DNA of 64,000 nucleotides from Lawsonibacter sp900766145 (lineage in GTDB: Bacteria; Bacillota; Clostridia; Oscillospirales; Oscillospiraceae), in assembly GCF_030372275.1 (NCBI RefSeq), contig NZ_JAUDDJ010000002.1, one strand, 5' to 3'. Shown here in pieces: positions 49,526 to 58,573 of this stretch (the stretch's first letter is position 1; every line of letters begins with the position of its first letter). The position numbers and the translations under genes were made by a program. The notes under the pieces are model-generated. The model was not told where the DNA came from, did not search any database, and saw only the letters and a program-made list of their open reading frames with translations.

Positions 49526-49672
49526 ATGCTTCTAAAAGCACTTTTTTCATCCTTTCTTGTCCTTATTATTGGATACTTAGGGTGCTTTCTTGATGTGGCG
49601 GGCTGTATTCTTGGGGTTAGTGCCACCGCCACTGGCTGTATCGTCTACGCCATCTACGATTCCAGGAAATAG
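49526..49672 (+). CDS. 48-residue hydrophobic protein between the fumarase subunits
   Basis: A small gene too short for usual calling thresholds. AAAGGAGG (49512-49519) stands seven bases before ATG 49526. The product starts MLLKALFSSFLVLIIGYLGC, continues with a second hydrophobic stretch (AGCILGVSATATGCIVYAI) and ends YDSRK. That makes one or two membrane helices, with several Cys and Gly. Its stop overlaps the ribosome binding site of the beta subunit gene (TAGGAGG). Codons are more AT-rich (TTT, CTT, ATT) than neighbours. No family recognised. Confidence 0.72.
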   Translation: MLLKALFSSFLVLIIGYLGCFLDVAGCILGVSATATGCIVYAIYDSRK

Positions 49673-49684
49673 GAGGTCAACGCC

Positions 49685-50254
49685 ATGCAATATAAACTGA
49701 CCACTCCCGTTACCCGGGAGGACCTGGCCCCCCTGCGGGCCGGAGATACCGTACTCCTCTCCGGAGTGGTGTACACCGCCCGGGACGCCGCCCACAAGCG
49801 GCTCATGGAGCGGCTGGACGCCGGCGAGCCCCTGCCCTTCCCTCTGGAGGGCAGTGCCATCTACTACGTAGGTCCCACCCCCGAAAAGCCCGGACAAGTC
49901 ATTGGTTCCGCCGGCCCCACCACCAGCGGACGGATGGACGCCTACTCCCCCCGGCTGCTGGACCTGGGCCAGTCTATCATGATCGGCAAGGGCAAACGCA
50001 ATCAGGCCGTGAAGGACGCGGTGGTCCGCAACGGGGCAGTGTATCTGGCCGCCCTGGGCGGCGCGGGCGCCCTGATGGCGGGGAGCGTCAAGGAGCTGGA
50101 AGTCATCTGCTGGGAGGATCTTGGCTGTGAGGCCGTGCGCCGTTTAGAGGTAAAGGATTTTCCCCTTACGGTAATTTTGGATTCTCAGGGCGGCGACCTG
50201 TACGAGAGCGGCCCGGCCGCCTATCTTGATTCTCTTGCGGCAAAGGAGGGGTAA
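49685..50254 (+). CDS. Fumarate hydratase class I, beta subunit
   Basis: A 189-residue subunit with the swivelling-domain motifs of fumarase C-terminal halves: AGDTVLLSGVVYTARDAAHKR, the conserved GPTTSGRMD and GKGKRN. It supplies substrate-binding residues to the iron-sulfur alpha subunit. AGGAGG precedes the ATG. It is followed three bases later by the DUF1847 gene. Confidence 0.93.
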   Translation: MQYKLTTPVTREDLAPLRAGDTVLLSGVVYTARDAAHKRLMERLDAGEPLPFPLEGSAIYYVGPTPEKPGQVIGSAGPTTSGRMDAYSPRLLDLGQSIMIGKGKRNQAVKDAVVRNGAVYLAALGGAGALMAGSVKELEVICWEDLGCEAVRRLEVKDFPLTVILDSQGGDLYESGPAAYLDSLAAKEG

Positions 50255-50257
50255 AGG

Positions 50258-50890
50258 ATGTTTACCTGCGCCCAATGTGCCGTAGAGGCCTGCCGCTCCG
50301 GGCAGCTGGACAAGATGCCCAAGAACTGTCCCATGCACGATCCGGCCTTTTTTGAGCAGCTTTTGGAGGAGTACGACAAACCGGAAAACCACGACTTCTT
50401 CGTCACCAGCGCCGTCATCGAGGCGGCGGGCTACTGCCGCTGGCCCCGCCTGCGTGAGACGGTAGAGTTTGCCAAGCGGATGGGCTACACCAAGCTGGGG
50501 CTGGCCTTCTGCGCAGGGCTTCATAAGGAGGCCGCCATTGTGGACCGCATTTTGCGGCAGAATGGCTTTGAGGTCTCCTCGGTGATCTGTAAGACGGGCT
50601 CCATCCCCAAGGACCGGGTGGGCGTGCCCGCAGAGTACCGGGTGCGCCCGGGCAGCTATGAGGTAATGTGCAACCCCATCGCCCAGGCGGAGCTGCTCAA
50701 CCAGGAGGGCACCCAGTTCAACATCTGCCTTGGGCTGTGCGTAGGCCACGACTCCCTCTTCTATAAATATTCCAAGGCCCTGGTCACCACCCTGGTGGTC
50801 AAGGACCGGGCCACCGGCCATAATCCCGCCGCCGCCATCTACTGCGCCGACGGCTACTTCAAATCCCGGCTGGATTCCAGCAAGCCATAA
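50258..50890 (+). CDS. DUF1847 metal-binding-type protein
   Basis: A 210-residue cytosolic protein that opens FTCAQCAVEACRSG, with further cysteines in KNCPMHD, LAFCAGLHKEA, MCNPIAQAE and GLCVGHDSLF. This is the DUF1847 pattern, a family of predicted metal-binding proteins of unknown role in anaerobes. Three bases separate it from the fumarase beta gene, so it belongs to that operon. A role in iron-sulfur assembly for fumarase is a guess. Confidence 0.85.
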   Translation: MFTCAQCAVEACRSGQLDKMPKNCPMHDPAFFEQLLEEYDKPENHDFFVTSAVIEAAGYCRWPRLRETVEFAKRMGYTKLGLAFCAGLHKEAAIVDRILRQNGFEVSSVICKTGSIPKDRVGVPAEYRVRPGSYEVMCNPIAQAELLNQEGTQFNICLGLCVGHDSLFYKYSKALVTTLVVKDRATGHNPAAAIYCADGYFKSRLDSSKP

Positions 50891-50905
50891 GTCTTTTCAT
50901 TTCTT

Positions 50906-50935
50906 AAGACCGGAGCATTCGCTCCGGTCTTTTTT
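50906..50935 (+). terminator. Terminator after the fumarase operon
   Basis: AAGACCGGAGC (50906-50916) and GCTCCGGTCTT (50921-50931) with a four-base loop and a run of T residues. Confidence 0.92.
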
Positions 50936-50939
50936 GTTC

Positions 50940-50990
50940 TTGACCGAGACACGCCTGCGTGGTATGATCATTCTGTCTCAAATAAGACAG
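50940..50990 (+). promoter_or_regulatory. Promoter and inverted repeat of the second Crp/Fnr operon
   Basis: TTGACC (50940-50945), a 17-base spacer and TATGAT (50963-50968). Just after the predicted start lies CTGTCT (50973-50978) - six bases - AGACAG (50985-50990), a Crp-sized palindrome well placed for autorepression. Confidence 0.7.
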
Positions 50991-51006
50991 TTTGGAGGTG
51001 TCCCCT

Positions 51007-51663
51007 GTGACCGAGCTTACCGTCCAAGAGCGCGCTCTGCTGGGCCGCTGTCCCCTGCTGCTGGACGCAGACGAGGCGCTGGTGCTGCGCGTAGCCGGAG
51101 CAGAGGACGCCTGGGTTCAGGATTTTGCCGCCGGTGAGGTCCTCTACCAGCCACACCGGTTTCTCCGCTGTCTGGGGGTACTGTTGTCCGGACAGGTCCG
51201 GGTGACCAACGGTGCCCTGTCGGTGAGCACCCTGGAGGCAGGAGAGCTCTTTGGGGCCGCCGCCCTCTACAACGATGCCCCCGACTACGCCACCACCCTC
51301 ACCGCCCACACCCCCTGCCGGGCCATTTTCTTTCCCCAGGCCACGGTGGACCGTCTGCTGGGGGAGGAGCCGGTACTGCGCCGCAACTACCTACGCTATC
51401 TGTCCGGCCGCATTCGGTTTCTCTCCGGGCGGCTCCAGTCGGTGACCCAGGCGGGGGCGGAGGGCAAGCTGGCCCGGTATCTGCTGGCCAACGCCGTAGA
51501 CGGCGCGGTAAACATCTCGGCCACCGATCTGGCCCGACAGCTGGGGCTCAGCCGTGCCTCCCTCTACCGGGCCTTTGATGCACTGGAACAGGCGGATCTC
51601 ATCCGCCGCTCGGGGAAAACCATTGAAGTCCCCAGCCTCCCCGCCCTCCAGTCCGTCCTGTAA
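51007..51663 (+). CDS. Crp/Fnr-family regulator of an ABC transporter operon
   Basis: A 218-residue regulator with effector-binding beta-barrel (about 20-120) and HTH_Crp (about 165-215; ISATDLARQLGLSRASLYRAFDALEQAD). No FNR-type cysteine cluster is seen. GGAGG precedes GTG 51007. A lipoprotein-permease-ATPase set follows 31 bases later, so it probably senses the transported compound or a related stress. Similar Crp-SsuABC-like sets are common in anaerobic Clostridia. Confidence 0.85.
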   Translation: MTELTVQERALLGRCPLLLDADEALVLRVAGAEDAWVQDFAAGEVLYQPHRFLRCLGVLLSGQVRVTNGALSVSTLEAGELFGAAALYNDAPDYATTLTAHTPCRAIFFPQATVDRLLGEEPVLRRNYLRYLSGRIRFLSGRLQSVTQAGAEGKLARYLLANAVDGAVNISATDLARQLGLSRASLYRAFDALEQADLIRRSGKTIEVPSLPALQSVL

Positions 51664-51694
51664 CCTTGTAGTTTCAAAATGAAAGGAAGATATT

Positions 51695-52732
51695 ATGAAA
51701 CGCAAACTCTCTCTGCTCCTGTGCGCCGCACTCACCCTGTCCCTGCTGGCTGGCTGCGGCCCCAAAAATGCCGACAACAGCTCCGCTTCCGGCTCGGACA
51801 GCACCTCCCAGTCCACCAGCCAGAACACAGAGGACCGCACCCAGGTCAATCTGATGGTCCTCTCCGGCCCCACCGGCGTGGGCGCGGCCAAGCTGCTCTC
51901 CGACAACGAGGCGGGCACCACCCTGAACGACTATAACGCTGAGGTGGTCACTGACAACAGCCAGATCCAGACCGCCCTCACCTCCGGCGAGGTGGACATT
52001 GCCGCCATCGCCACCAACGTGGCCGCCAACCTCTCCGCTCAGACCGACGGCTCCATCCAGATGCTGGCGGTGAACACTCTGGGCGTGCTGTACATTCTGG
52101 ATAAGAATGTGGGCGTCACCTCCCTGGCTGACCTGTCCGGCAAGACCATCTACGCCACCGGCAAGGGCGCCAATCCCGAGTATATCCTCAACTATCTGCT
52201 CACCGAGAACGGCGTGGACCCCGCCAACGACGTGACCATCGAGTGGCTCACCGCCGAGGAGGTATCCGCTAAGATGGTCTCCTCTGACAGCGCCATCTGC
52301 ATGCTCCCCGTCCCCGCTGCCACCGCTCTGATGGCCAAGGACAGTGCGGTCAAGCAGGCCATCTCCCTGTCCGACGCCTGGGATGAGCTGGGCAACGGCT
52401 CTCTGGCCATGGGCTGCGTGGTGGCCCGCACCGAGTTTATTGAGGAGAACCCCCAGGCAGTGGCCGATTTCCTCACCGAGTATGAGGCCTCCATCGACTA
52501 TATGAAGGACGAGGCCAATGTGGATGCGGCCAGTGAGCTGGTGGCCCAATATAAGATTACCCCCAGCGCTGCCATTGCTGCCGCAGCCATTCCCCAGTGC
52601 AACCTCACCTTTGCCTCCGGCCAGGAGATGAAGGACCTGGTGGAGGGCTACTTCTCCGTTCTCTTCCAGGCCAACCCCGCCTCCATCGGCGGCGGCATGC
52701 CCTACGACAGCTTCTACTATGGCGTGGCGTAA
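51695..52732 (+). CDS. ABC transporter substrate-binding lipoprotein (SsuA/TauA/NMT1-like)
   Basis: A 345-residue lipoprotein. It has a signal peptide with lipobox LLAGC (about residue 21), a Ser/Thr/Gln-rich linker, then an NMT1/SsuA-type binding fold (MVLSGPTGVGAAKLL, GEVDIAAIATNVAANL, LADLSGKTIYATGKG). Such proteins bind sulfonates, nitrate, thiamine precursors or other small organic molecules; the ligand is not predictable. It overlaps the permease gene by 14 bases. Confidence 0.9.
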   Translation: MKRKLSLLLCAALTLSLLAGCGPKNADNSSASGSDSTSQSTSQNTEDRTQVNLMVLSGPTGVGAAKLLSDNEAGTTLNDYNAEVVTDNSQIQTALTSGEVDIAAIATNVAANLSAQTDGSIQMLAVNTLGVLYILDKNVGVTSLADLSGKTIYATGKGANPEYILNYLLTENGVDPANDVTIEWLTAEEVSAKMVSSDSAICMLPVPAATALMAKDSAVKQAISLSDAWDELGNGSLAMGCVVARTEFIEENPQAVADFLTEYEASIDYMKDEANVDAASELVAQYKITPSAAIAAAAIPQCNLTFASGQEMKDLVEGYFSVLFQANPASIGGGMPYDSFYYGVA

Positions 52733-53486
52733 AGTTCTGACCTATCTGCTGCCCCCGGCCTTCTGGCTGGGGGTTTGGCAGTTCGCGGCCCTTTTTGCCC
52801 GGGAGCAGAAGCTGGACCTCTTCCTCCCTACCCCCTGGACGGTAGCCCAGACCCTGGCCGGGCTTTGTGTCACCGGTGAATTTTGGGCCACCATTGCCCT
52901 ATCTCTGGGCCGCATCCTGGCCGGTATGGTGCTGGGCACGCTGCTGGGTGCTCTGCTGGCTGCCCTCACCTTCGCCTGTCCCTGGGCCGACCTCCTCTTC
53001 TCCCCTGTAATCCGTATGATCCGGGCGGTGCCGGTGGTCTCCTTCATTCTGCTGGTGATGCTGGCGGTGTACCGCTCCACCGTACCCATGGTTATCGTCA
53101 CCCTGATGGTGCTGCCTGTGGTGTGGAGCAACGTAAAGCAGGGCATCAGCCAGGCAGACCGGCAGCTGCTGGAGCTGGGGCGGGCCTACCGCTTCTCCCG
53201 CTGGAAGAAGGTCAAGCTCATCTACCTCCCTTCCATCCAGCCCTATTTTCTCTCCGCCGTCACCACCGGTATGGGGCTGGCCTGGAAGTCTGGGGTGGCC
53301 GCCGAGGTACTGTGCACCCCCCGCCAGGCCATCGGCACCGAGGTCTACAACGCCAAATTCTATCTGGAGATCCCCACGCTCTTCGCCTGGACGGCGGTGG
53401 TGGTAGCCCTGAGCCTGACCATGGAGTGGCTGCTGGCTGCTGCTGTGCGGCGCTGGAAAGGAGGTGCGTCCCATGCAGGTCACTGA
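52719..53486 (+). CDS. ABC transporter permease (SsuC/TauC-like)
   Basis: A 255-residue membrane protein with about six helices, beginning MAWRKVLTYLLPPAFWLGVW. The coupling loop is LELGRAYRFSRWKKVKLIYLPS. It overlaps the binding-protein gene upstream and the ATPase gene downstream, so the three are translationally coupled. Confidence 0.92.
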   Translation: MAWRKVLTYLLPPAFWLGVWQFAALFAREQKLDLFLPTPWTVAQTLAGLCVTGEFWATIALSLGRILAGMVLGTLLGALLAALTFACPWADLLFSPVIRMIRAVPVVSFILLVMLAVYRSTVPMVIVTLMVLPVVWSNVKQGISQADRQLLELGRAYRFSRWKKVKLIYLPSIQPYFLSAVTTGMGLAWKSGVAAEVLCTPRQAIGTEVYNAKFYLEIPTLFAWTAVVVALSLTMEWLLAAAVRRWKGGASHAGH

Positions 53487-54048
53487 TTTGACCCTCTCCT
53501 TTGGGGAAAAGCAGGTGCTGGACCGCTTTTCCCTAAAAATTCCCCAGGGAGTGACCGTCCTCTCCGGTCCCTCCGGCTGCGGAAAGACCACCCTTCTTCG
53601 GGTCATCGCCGGACTGGAGCAGCCCCAGAGCGGGCAGGTGGAGGGCATTGCCCCCGCCGAGACCGCTTTCCTGTTTCAGGAGGACCGTCTCTTTCCCTGG
53701 CGCACGGTAGAGCAGCACCTCACAGACGTGCTGCCCCGCAGCCGTTGGAATGAGGTGCCCCGCTGGATTGCCCTGGCGGAGCTGAAGGGGGAGGAACGCC
53801 GCCGTCCCGCCGCCCTCTCCGGCGGGATGCGCCGCCGTCTGGCTCTGGTACGCTGTCTGGCCCTGGGGGGGAAGCTCTACCTGCTGGACGAGCCCTTCAC
53901 CGGCATCGACCCGGAGCGCACCAGACGTCTGATGGCTTTTCTGCGGGAGCTGGGCACACCGGTACTGCTGTCCAGCCACGAGACCCAGGTACTCTCCCTG
54001 GCGGATCAGGTGGTGCAGCTGGGCGGATATCCTTTGCATATTTTGTAG
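53473..54048 (+). CDS. ABC transporter ATP-binding protein (short, SsuB-like)
   Basis: A 191-residue ATPase, shorter than the usual 240-260 residues. All core motifs are present: Walker A SGPSGCGKTT (31-40), Q-loop FLFQEDRLFPW, signature LSGGMRRRLAL, Walker B LYLLDEPFTGID and H-loop SSHE. The C-terminal extension normally found after the H-loop is missing. AAGGAGG before ATG 53473 supports the start, inside the end of the permease gene. Confidence 0.9.
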   Translation: MQVTDLTLSFGEKQVLDRFSLKIPQGVTVLSGPSGCGKTTLLRVIAGLEQPQSGQVEGIAPAETAFLFQEDRLFPWRTVEQHLTDVLPRSRWNEVPRWIALAELKGEERRRPAALSGGMRRRLALVRCLALGGKLYLLDEPFTGIDPERTRRLMAFLRELGTPVLLSSHETQVLSLADQVVQLGGYPLHIL

Positions 54049-54105
54049 GTTTTCCTCCTGTTTTTTCCGTTTTTCGCCCCTTTTTGCATTTTTGTGATCT
54101 CTCGC

Positions 54106-54134
54106 TTGCATCCAAATGGAAAATCCGCTATAAT
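54106..54134 (+). promoter_or_regulatory. Promoter of the amino acid:sodium symporter gene
   Basis: TTGCAT (54106-54111), a 17-base spacer and TATAAT (54129-54134). In the leader CAGCGGA (54165-54171) pairs with TCCGCTG (54181-54187) around a TGTGTGTGT loop, about 24 bases before the ATG. Confidence 0.78.
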
Positions 54135-54210
54135 GTGGAGTATCTTTAGCCCTTTACTTGGGCACAGCGGATGTGTGTGTTCCGCTGAAACATGAGAGCG
54201 AGGGATCACA

Positions 54211-55590
54211 ATGCTTGCACAAATTGAAGCCATCAACAGTGCGGTAAACGGCGTGGTCTGGGGCCCTATCATGCTTGTTTTGCTGGTGGGCACCGGCATC
54301 TATCTCACCTTCCGCACCCGGGGGCTGCAGGCCCGGCGCTTTGGTTATATCCTGCGCAACACCATCGGCACTCTGTTTTCCAAGGATAAGAAAAAAAGCG
54401 ACAGCCAGCATAACCTCACCCCCTTCCAGGCGGTTTCCACCGCCCTGGCCGGCACCGTGGGTACTGGTAACATTGCCGGCGTCACCGGCGCCATCTTTGT
54501 AGGTGGCCCCGGCGCCGTGTTCTGGATGTGGGTGTCCGCCTTCTTTGGCATGATGACCAAGTACGCCGAGATCGTTCTGGCGGTAAAGTACCGCCAGGTG
54601 GACGAAAAGGGCGCCCACTACGGCGGCCCCATGTATTACATTGAGAAGGGAGCGGGCCAGAAGTGGCTGGCCATTCTCTTCGCCCTGCTGGGCGGCATCG
54701 CCTGCTTTGGCATCGGTAACATCGCCCAGTCCACCGAGATCGCCGGCGCGGTACAGTCTCTCACCGGACTGGACCCCCTGTACACCGGCATCATTCTGGC
54801 CATTCTCACCGCCATCGTCGTCATCGGCGGCGTGAAGCGCATCGGTCAGGTGGCCTCCTACCTGGTGCCCTTCATGGCTATCTTCTACATTGCGGCCGGC
54901 GTGGCTGTCATCGTCCTGCGCATCAGCGATGTACCCGCTGCCCTGGCCTCCATCTTTACCCAGGCCTTCAGCCTGGAGCCCCGTGAGATCGGCGGCGGTG
55001 TGGCCGGTTACACCATCATGGTCTCCATGCAGCAGGGCGTGGCCCGGGGCGTATTCTCCAACGAGGCCGGCCTTGGCTCCGCTCCCATGGCCCACGCCGC
55101 CTCCGACACCCAGGAGCCGGTGGAGCAGGGCATGTGGGGTGTGTTTGAGGTGTTTGTGGACACCATCGTCATCTGCACCCTCACCTCCATGGCCATTCTC
55201 CTCTCCGGCGTGCTGGAGTACGACCTCAGCTCCTTCGCCTCCAACGGCGCGGCAGCGGCGGCAGCCTTCAACGCCATTCTTCCTGGCACCATTGGCGGCA
55301 CGGTCCTGCAAATTAGCCTGCTGTTCTTCGCCCTGTCCACCATCCTTGGCTGGAGCTACTACGGCGAGCGCTGCTGGGGCTATCTGAGCAACAACAACAA
55401 GGTGGTCAACTACATCTTTAAAATCGCCTTCGTCCTCATGTGCATCGTGGGCTCGGTGGGCTCCGGTGCCCTCATGTGGGACATCTCCGACACCCTCAAC
55501 GGCATGATGGCCATCCCCAACCTGGTGGGCCTGCTGCTTCTGTCCGGCACGGTCATCCGCCTGACCCGGGAGTATTTTGTCAAGAAGTGA
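54211..55590 (+). CDS. Sodium:alanine/glycine symporter (AGCS family)
   Basis: A 459-residue membrane protein with about ten to eleven helices. FQAVSTALAGTVGTGNIAGV and GGPGAVFWMWVSAFFGM are the AGCS family signature, and EAGLGSAPMAHAAS is the conserved sodium/substrate loop. It imports small neutral amino acids with Na+. It is monocistronic from a strong promoter, with valS regulation starting immediately after. Confidence 0.93.
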   Translation: MLAQIEAINSAVNGVVWGPIMLVLLVGTGIYLTFRTRGLQARRFGYILRNTIGTLFSKDKKKSDSQHNLTPFQAVSTALAGTVGTGNIAGVTGAIFVGGPGAVFWMWVSAFFGMMTKYAEIVLAVKYRQVDEKGAHYGGPMYYIEKGAGQKWLAILFALLGGIACFGIGNIAQSTEIAGAVQSLTGLDPLYTGIILAILTAIVVIGGVKRIGQVASYLVPFMAIFYIAAGVAVIVLRISDVPAALASIFTQAFSLEPREIGGGVAGYTIMVSMQQGVARGVFSNEAGLGSAPMAHAASDTQEPVEQGMWGVFEVFVDTIVICTLTSMAILLSGVLEYDLSSFASNGAAAAAAFNAILPGTIGGTVLQISLLFFALSTILGWSYYGERCWGYLSNNNKVVNYIFKIAFVLMCIVGSVGSGALMWDISDTLNGMMAIPNLVGLLLLSGTVIRLTREYFVKK

Positions 55591-55603
55591 TTGAAGTTCC
55601 CCA

Positions 55604-55632
55604 TTGACATTTGGAAACTGCCTCTTTATAAT
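55604..55632 (+). promoter_or_regulatory. Promoter of valS
   Basis: TTGACA (55604-55609), a 17-base spacer and TATAAT (55627-55632): both boxes match the consensus exactly. Confidence 0.9.
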
Positions 55633-55639
55633 GTTATTT

Positions 55640-55882
55640 TGTAAAAGCATTGCGGAAGAGGAGTAGCCTGCCCAGGCGGCACAGCGAGGAGACGGTCGGT
55701 GCGAGTCTCCCCCCAAAGTAGGTGAAGGTGGCTTCCAAGCTCCGTCCCCCAAGTTACAGTAAGGGACGGCGGCTCCCGCCGTTACCGGGTCAGAGCGCGG
55801 ACCTCCGGTCCGAACTCAGGTGGTACCACGGACGTTTCGTTCGCCCTGAGCCTTAAAAGGCTCAGGGCGATTTTTTTGCCCG
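55640..55882 (+). promoter_or_regulatory. T-box riboswitch controlling valS
   Basis: The valS leader contains the T-box sequence AGGTGGTACCACGG (near 55819), complementary to the tRNA acceptor end. Upstream is a long stem I region with AGTA/GAA specifier-loop elements. A terminator (CGCCCTGAGCC / GGCTCAGGGCG, about 55842-55870, then seven T residues) follows. Uncharged tRNA-Val should stabilise the antiterminator. A GTG at 55728-55730, after GAAG, is a candidate Val specifier but is tentative. Confidence 0.9.
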
Positions 55883-55939
55883 GAGCCGAACCCCGCCCGG
55901 CCCTGCCGGAGCACACAATAGAGGAGTGTTACAACACCC

Positions 55940-58570
55940 ATGAAAAAAGAACTGCCAAAGGTTTATGAGCCCCAGGAAGTCGAGTCCCGGGTCTATGAGA
56001 CCTGGGAGAAGAACGGCTGCTTCAAGGGTCACCGTGACCCGGAGCGGAAACCCTTCACCATCGTCATGCCTCCCCCCAACGTCACCGGTCAGCTGCACAT
56101 GGGCCATGCCATGGACTGCGCCCTGCAGGATATCCTCATCCGCTTTAAGCGCATGGAGGGCTACGCCGCCCTGTGGGTGCCCGGCATGGACCACGCCGGC
56201 ATCGCCACCCAGATCAAGGTGGAGGAGGAGCTGCGCACCAAGGAGGGTCTGACCCGCTACGACCTGGGCCGCGAGAAGTTCCTGGAGCGTGTCTGGGACT
56301 GGAAGCACAAGTACGGCGATCGCATCGTCAAGCAGCAGAAGAAGATGGGCGTCTCCTGCGACTGGGACCGCGCCCGGTTCACCATGGACGAGGGCTGCTC
56401 CAAGGCCGTGCGTGAGGTCTTCTGCAGCCTGTACGAGAAGGGCCTCATCTACAAGGGCAGCCGCATCATCAACTGGTGCCCCCACTGCGTCACCGCTCTG
56501 AGCGACGCCGAGGTCGAGTATCAGGACAAGCCCGGTTACTTCTGGCACATCCGCTACCCCATCCAGGGCGAGGAGGGCCGCTATGTCATCGTGGCCACCA
56601 CCCGTCCTGAGACCATGCTGGGCGACACCGGCGTGGCCGTCCACCCCGACGATGAGCGGTATAAGGACATCGTGGGCAAGAAGTGCATCCTGCCCCTGGT
56701 GGGCCGTGAGATGCCCATCGTGGCCGACGAGTACGTGGACATGGAGTTTGGCACCGGCTGCGTAAAGATGACCCCCGCCCACGACCCCAACGACTTTGAG
56801 GTCGGTCTGCGCCAGAACCTGGAGACCATCCGCGTGCTGGACGACAACGGCAAGGTGGTCGAGGGCTACGGTAAGTACTCCGGCATGGACCGCTACGAGG
56901 CCCGCAAGGCCATCGTGGCCGATTTGGAGGAGCAGGGCTACCTGGTGAAGGTGGAGCCCCACCAGCACAACGTGGGTACCTGCTACCGCTGCCACAGCGA
57001 CGTAGAGCCTATCATCTCCGCCCAGTGGTTTGTCAAGATGGCCCCCCTGGCCAAGGAGGCCATCCGTGTCGTGGAAGAGGGCGAGACCAAGTTCGTCCCC
57101 GACCGCTTCTCCAAGACCTACCTCAACTGGATGGAAAACGTCCACGACTGGTGTATCTCCCGTCAGCTGTGGTGGGGCCACCAGATCCCCGTGTGGTACT
57201 GCGACGACTGCGGCCACATGACCGTCAGCCGCGAGGATGCCTGCGAGTGTGAGAAGTGTCACTCCAAGAACATCCACCGGGACCCCGACGTGCTGGACAC
57301 CTGGTTCTCCTCCGCCCTGTGGCCCTTCTCCACCCTGGGCTGGCCTGAGGAGACCGAGGACCTCAAGTACTTCTACCCCACCGACGTACTGGTCACCGGC
57401 TACGACATCATCTTCTTCTGGGTGGCCCGTATGATCTTCTCCGCCTGCGAGCAGACCAAGCAGCCTCCCTTCCACACCGTGTTCATCCACGGCCTGGTTC
57501 GCGACGACAAGGGCCGCAAGATGTCCAAGAGCCTGGGCAACGGCATCGATCCCCTGGAGATCGCCGAGAAGTACGGCGCCGACGCCCTGCGCTTCAACCT
57601 GGTCACCGGCAACAGCCCCGGCAACGACATGCGCTTCTACACCGAGCGGTGTGAGGCCATGCGCAACTTTGCCAACAAGATCTGGAACGCCAGCCGCTTC
57701 CTGATGATGAACCTGACCATCGACAAGTGCGAGCTGCCTGAGAAGCTGGAGCTGGAGGACAAGTGGATCCTCTCCAAGCTCAACCGCGCTATCGGTGAGA
57801 TCACCGAGAACATGGACAAGTACGAGCTGGGCGTGGCCGCGCAGAAGATCTACGACTTCATCTGGGACGACTACTGCGACTGGTATATCGAGCTGACCAA
57901 GACCCGCCTCCAGGGCGACGACGAGGACAGCAAGGTCCGGGCCCAGCAGGTGCTGTGCTACGTCCTCACCGACATGCTCAAGCTGCTGCACCCCTTCATG
58001 CCCTTCATTACCGAGGAGATCTGGCAGGCTCTGCCTCACGAGGGCGACTTCCTCATGCTGTCCCAGTGGCCTCAGGTCAGCGACAGCCGCAACTTCCCCG
58101 AGGAAGAGAAGGCCATGGAGCTTATCATGGACGCCATCCGCGCCGTGCGTACCCGCCGCAGCGAGATGAACGTGCCCCCCTCCAAGAAGGCCCACCTCAC
58201 CGTGGCCACCAGCGAGAAGGCCGTCTTTGAGCTGGGTATCCCCTTCCTCAAGAAGCTGGCCTATGCCAGTGAAGTCTCCATTGTGGACAGCGGCGTGGCT
58301 CCCGAGGCCGCCGGCACCGTCACCGTGGTCACCCACGTGGCTCAGCTGTCCATGCCTCTGGCTGAGCTGGTGGATATGGAGAAGGAGAAGGCCCGCATGG
58401 AGAAGGAGCTGAAGAAGAACAGCGCCGAGCTGGAGAAGCTGAACACCAAGCTCAATAATCCCGGCTTTGTCAACAAGGCTCCCGCTCATGTGGTGGAGGC
58501 CGAGAAGGAGCGCGCCGTCAAGCTCACCGAGCTGGTGGCCAAGCTCCAGGAGCAGCTTCAGTCCATGTAA
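55940..58570 (+). CDS. valS: Valyl-tRNA synthetase
   Basis: An 876-residue class I synthetase that charges tRNA-Val. The HIGH motif is PPPNVTGQLHMGHA (about 44-57), the editing domain follows, then KMSKS in DDKGRKMSKSLGNG (about 520) and the C-terminal coiled coil (LAELVDMEKEKARMEKELKK to the end). Length is typical. Expression is controlled by the T-box upstream and codon use is strongly biased. Confidence 0.98.
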   Translation: MKKELPKVYEPQEVESRVYETWEKNGCFKGHRDPERKPFTIVMPPPNVTGQLHMGHAMDCALQDILIRFKRMEGYAALWVPGMDHAGIATQIKVEEELRTKEGLTRYDLGREKFLERVWDWKHKYGDRIVKQQKKMGVSCDWDRARFTMDEGCSKAVREVFCSLYEKGLIYKGSRIINWCPHCVTALSDAEVEYQDKPGYFWHIRYPIQGEEGRYVIVATTRPETMLGDTGVAVHPDDERYKDIVGKKCILPLVGREMPIVADEYVDMEFGTGCVKMTPAHDPNDFEVGLRQNLETIRVLDDNGKVVEGYGKYSGMDRYEARKAIVADLEEQGYLVKVEPHQHNVGTCYRCHSDVEPIISAQWFVKMAPLAKEAIRVVEEGETKFVPDRFSKTYLNWMENVHDWCISRQLWWGHQIPVWYCDDCGHMTVSREDACECEKCHSKNIHRDPDVLDTWFSSALWPFSTLGWPEETEDLKYFYPTDVLVTGYDIIFFWVARMIFSACEQTKQPPFHTVFIHGLVRDDKGRKMSKSLGNGIDPLEIAEKYGADALRFNLVTGNSPGNDMRFYTERCEAMRNFANKIWNASRFLMMNLTIDKCELPEKLELEDKWILSKLNRAIGEITENMDKYELGVAAQKIYDFIWDDYCDWYIELTKTRLQGDDEDSKVRAQQVLCYVLTDMLKLLHPFMPFITEEIWQALPHEGDFLMLSQWPQVSDSRNFPEEEKAMELIMDAIRAVRTRRSEMNVPPSKKAHLTVATSEKAVFELGIPFLKKLAYASEVSIVDSGVAPEAAGTVTVVTHVAQLSMPLAELVDMEKEKARMEKELKKNSAELEKLNTKLNNPGFVNKAPAHVVEAEKERAVKLTELVAKLQEQLQSM

Positions 58571-58573
58571 CCT

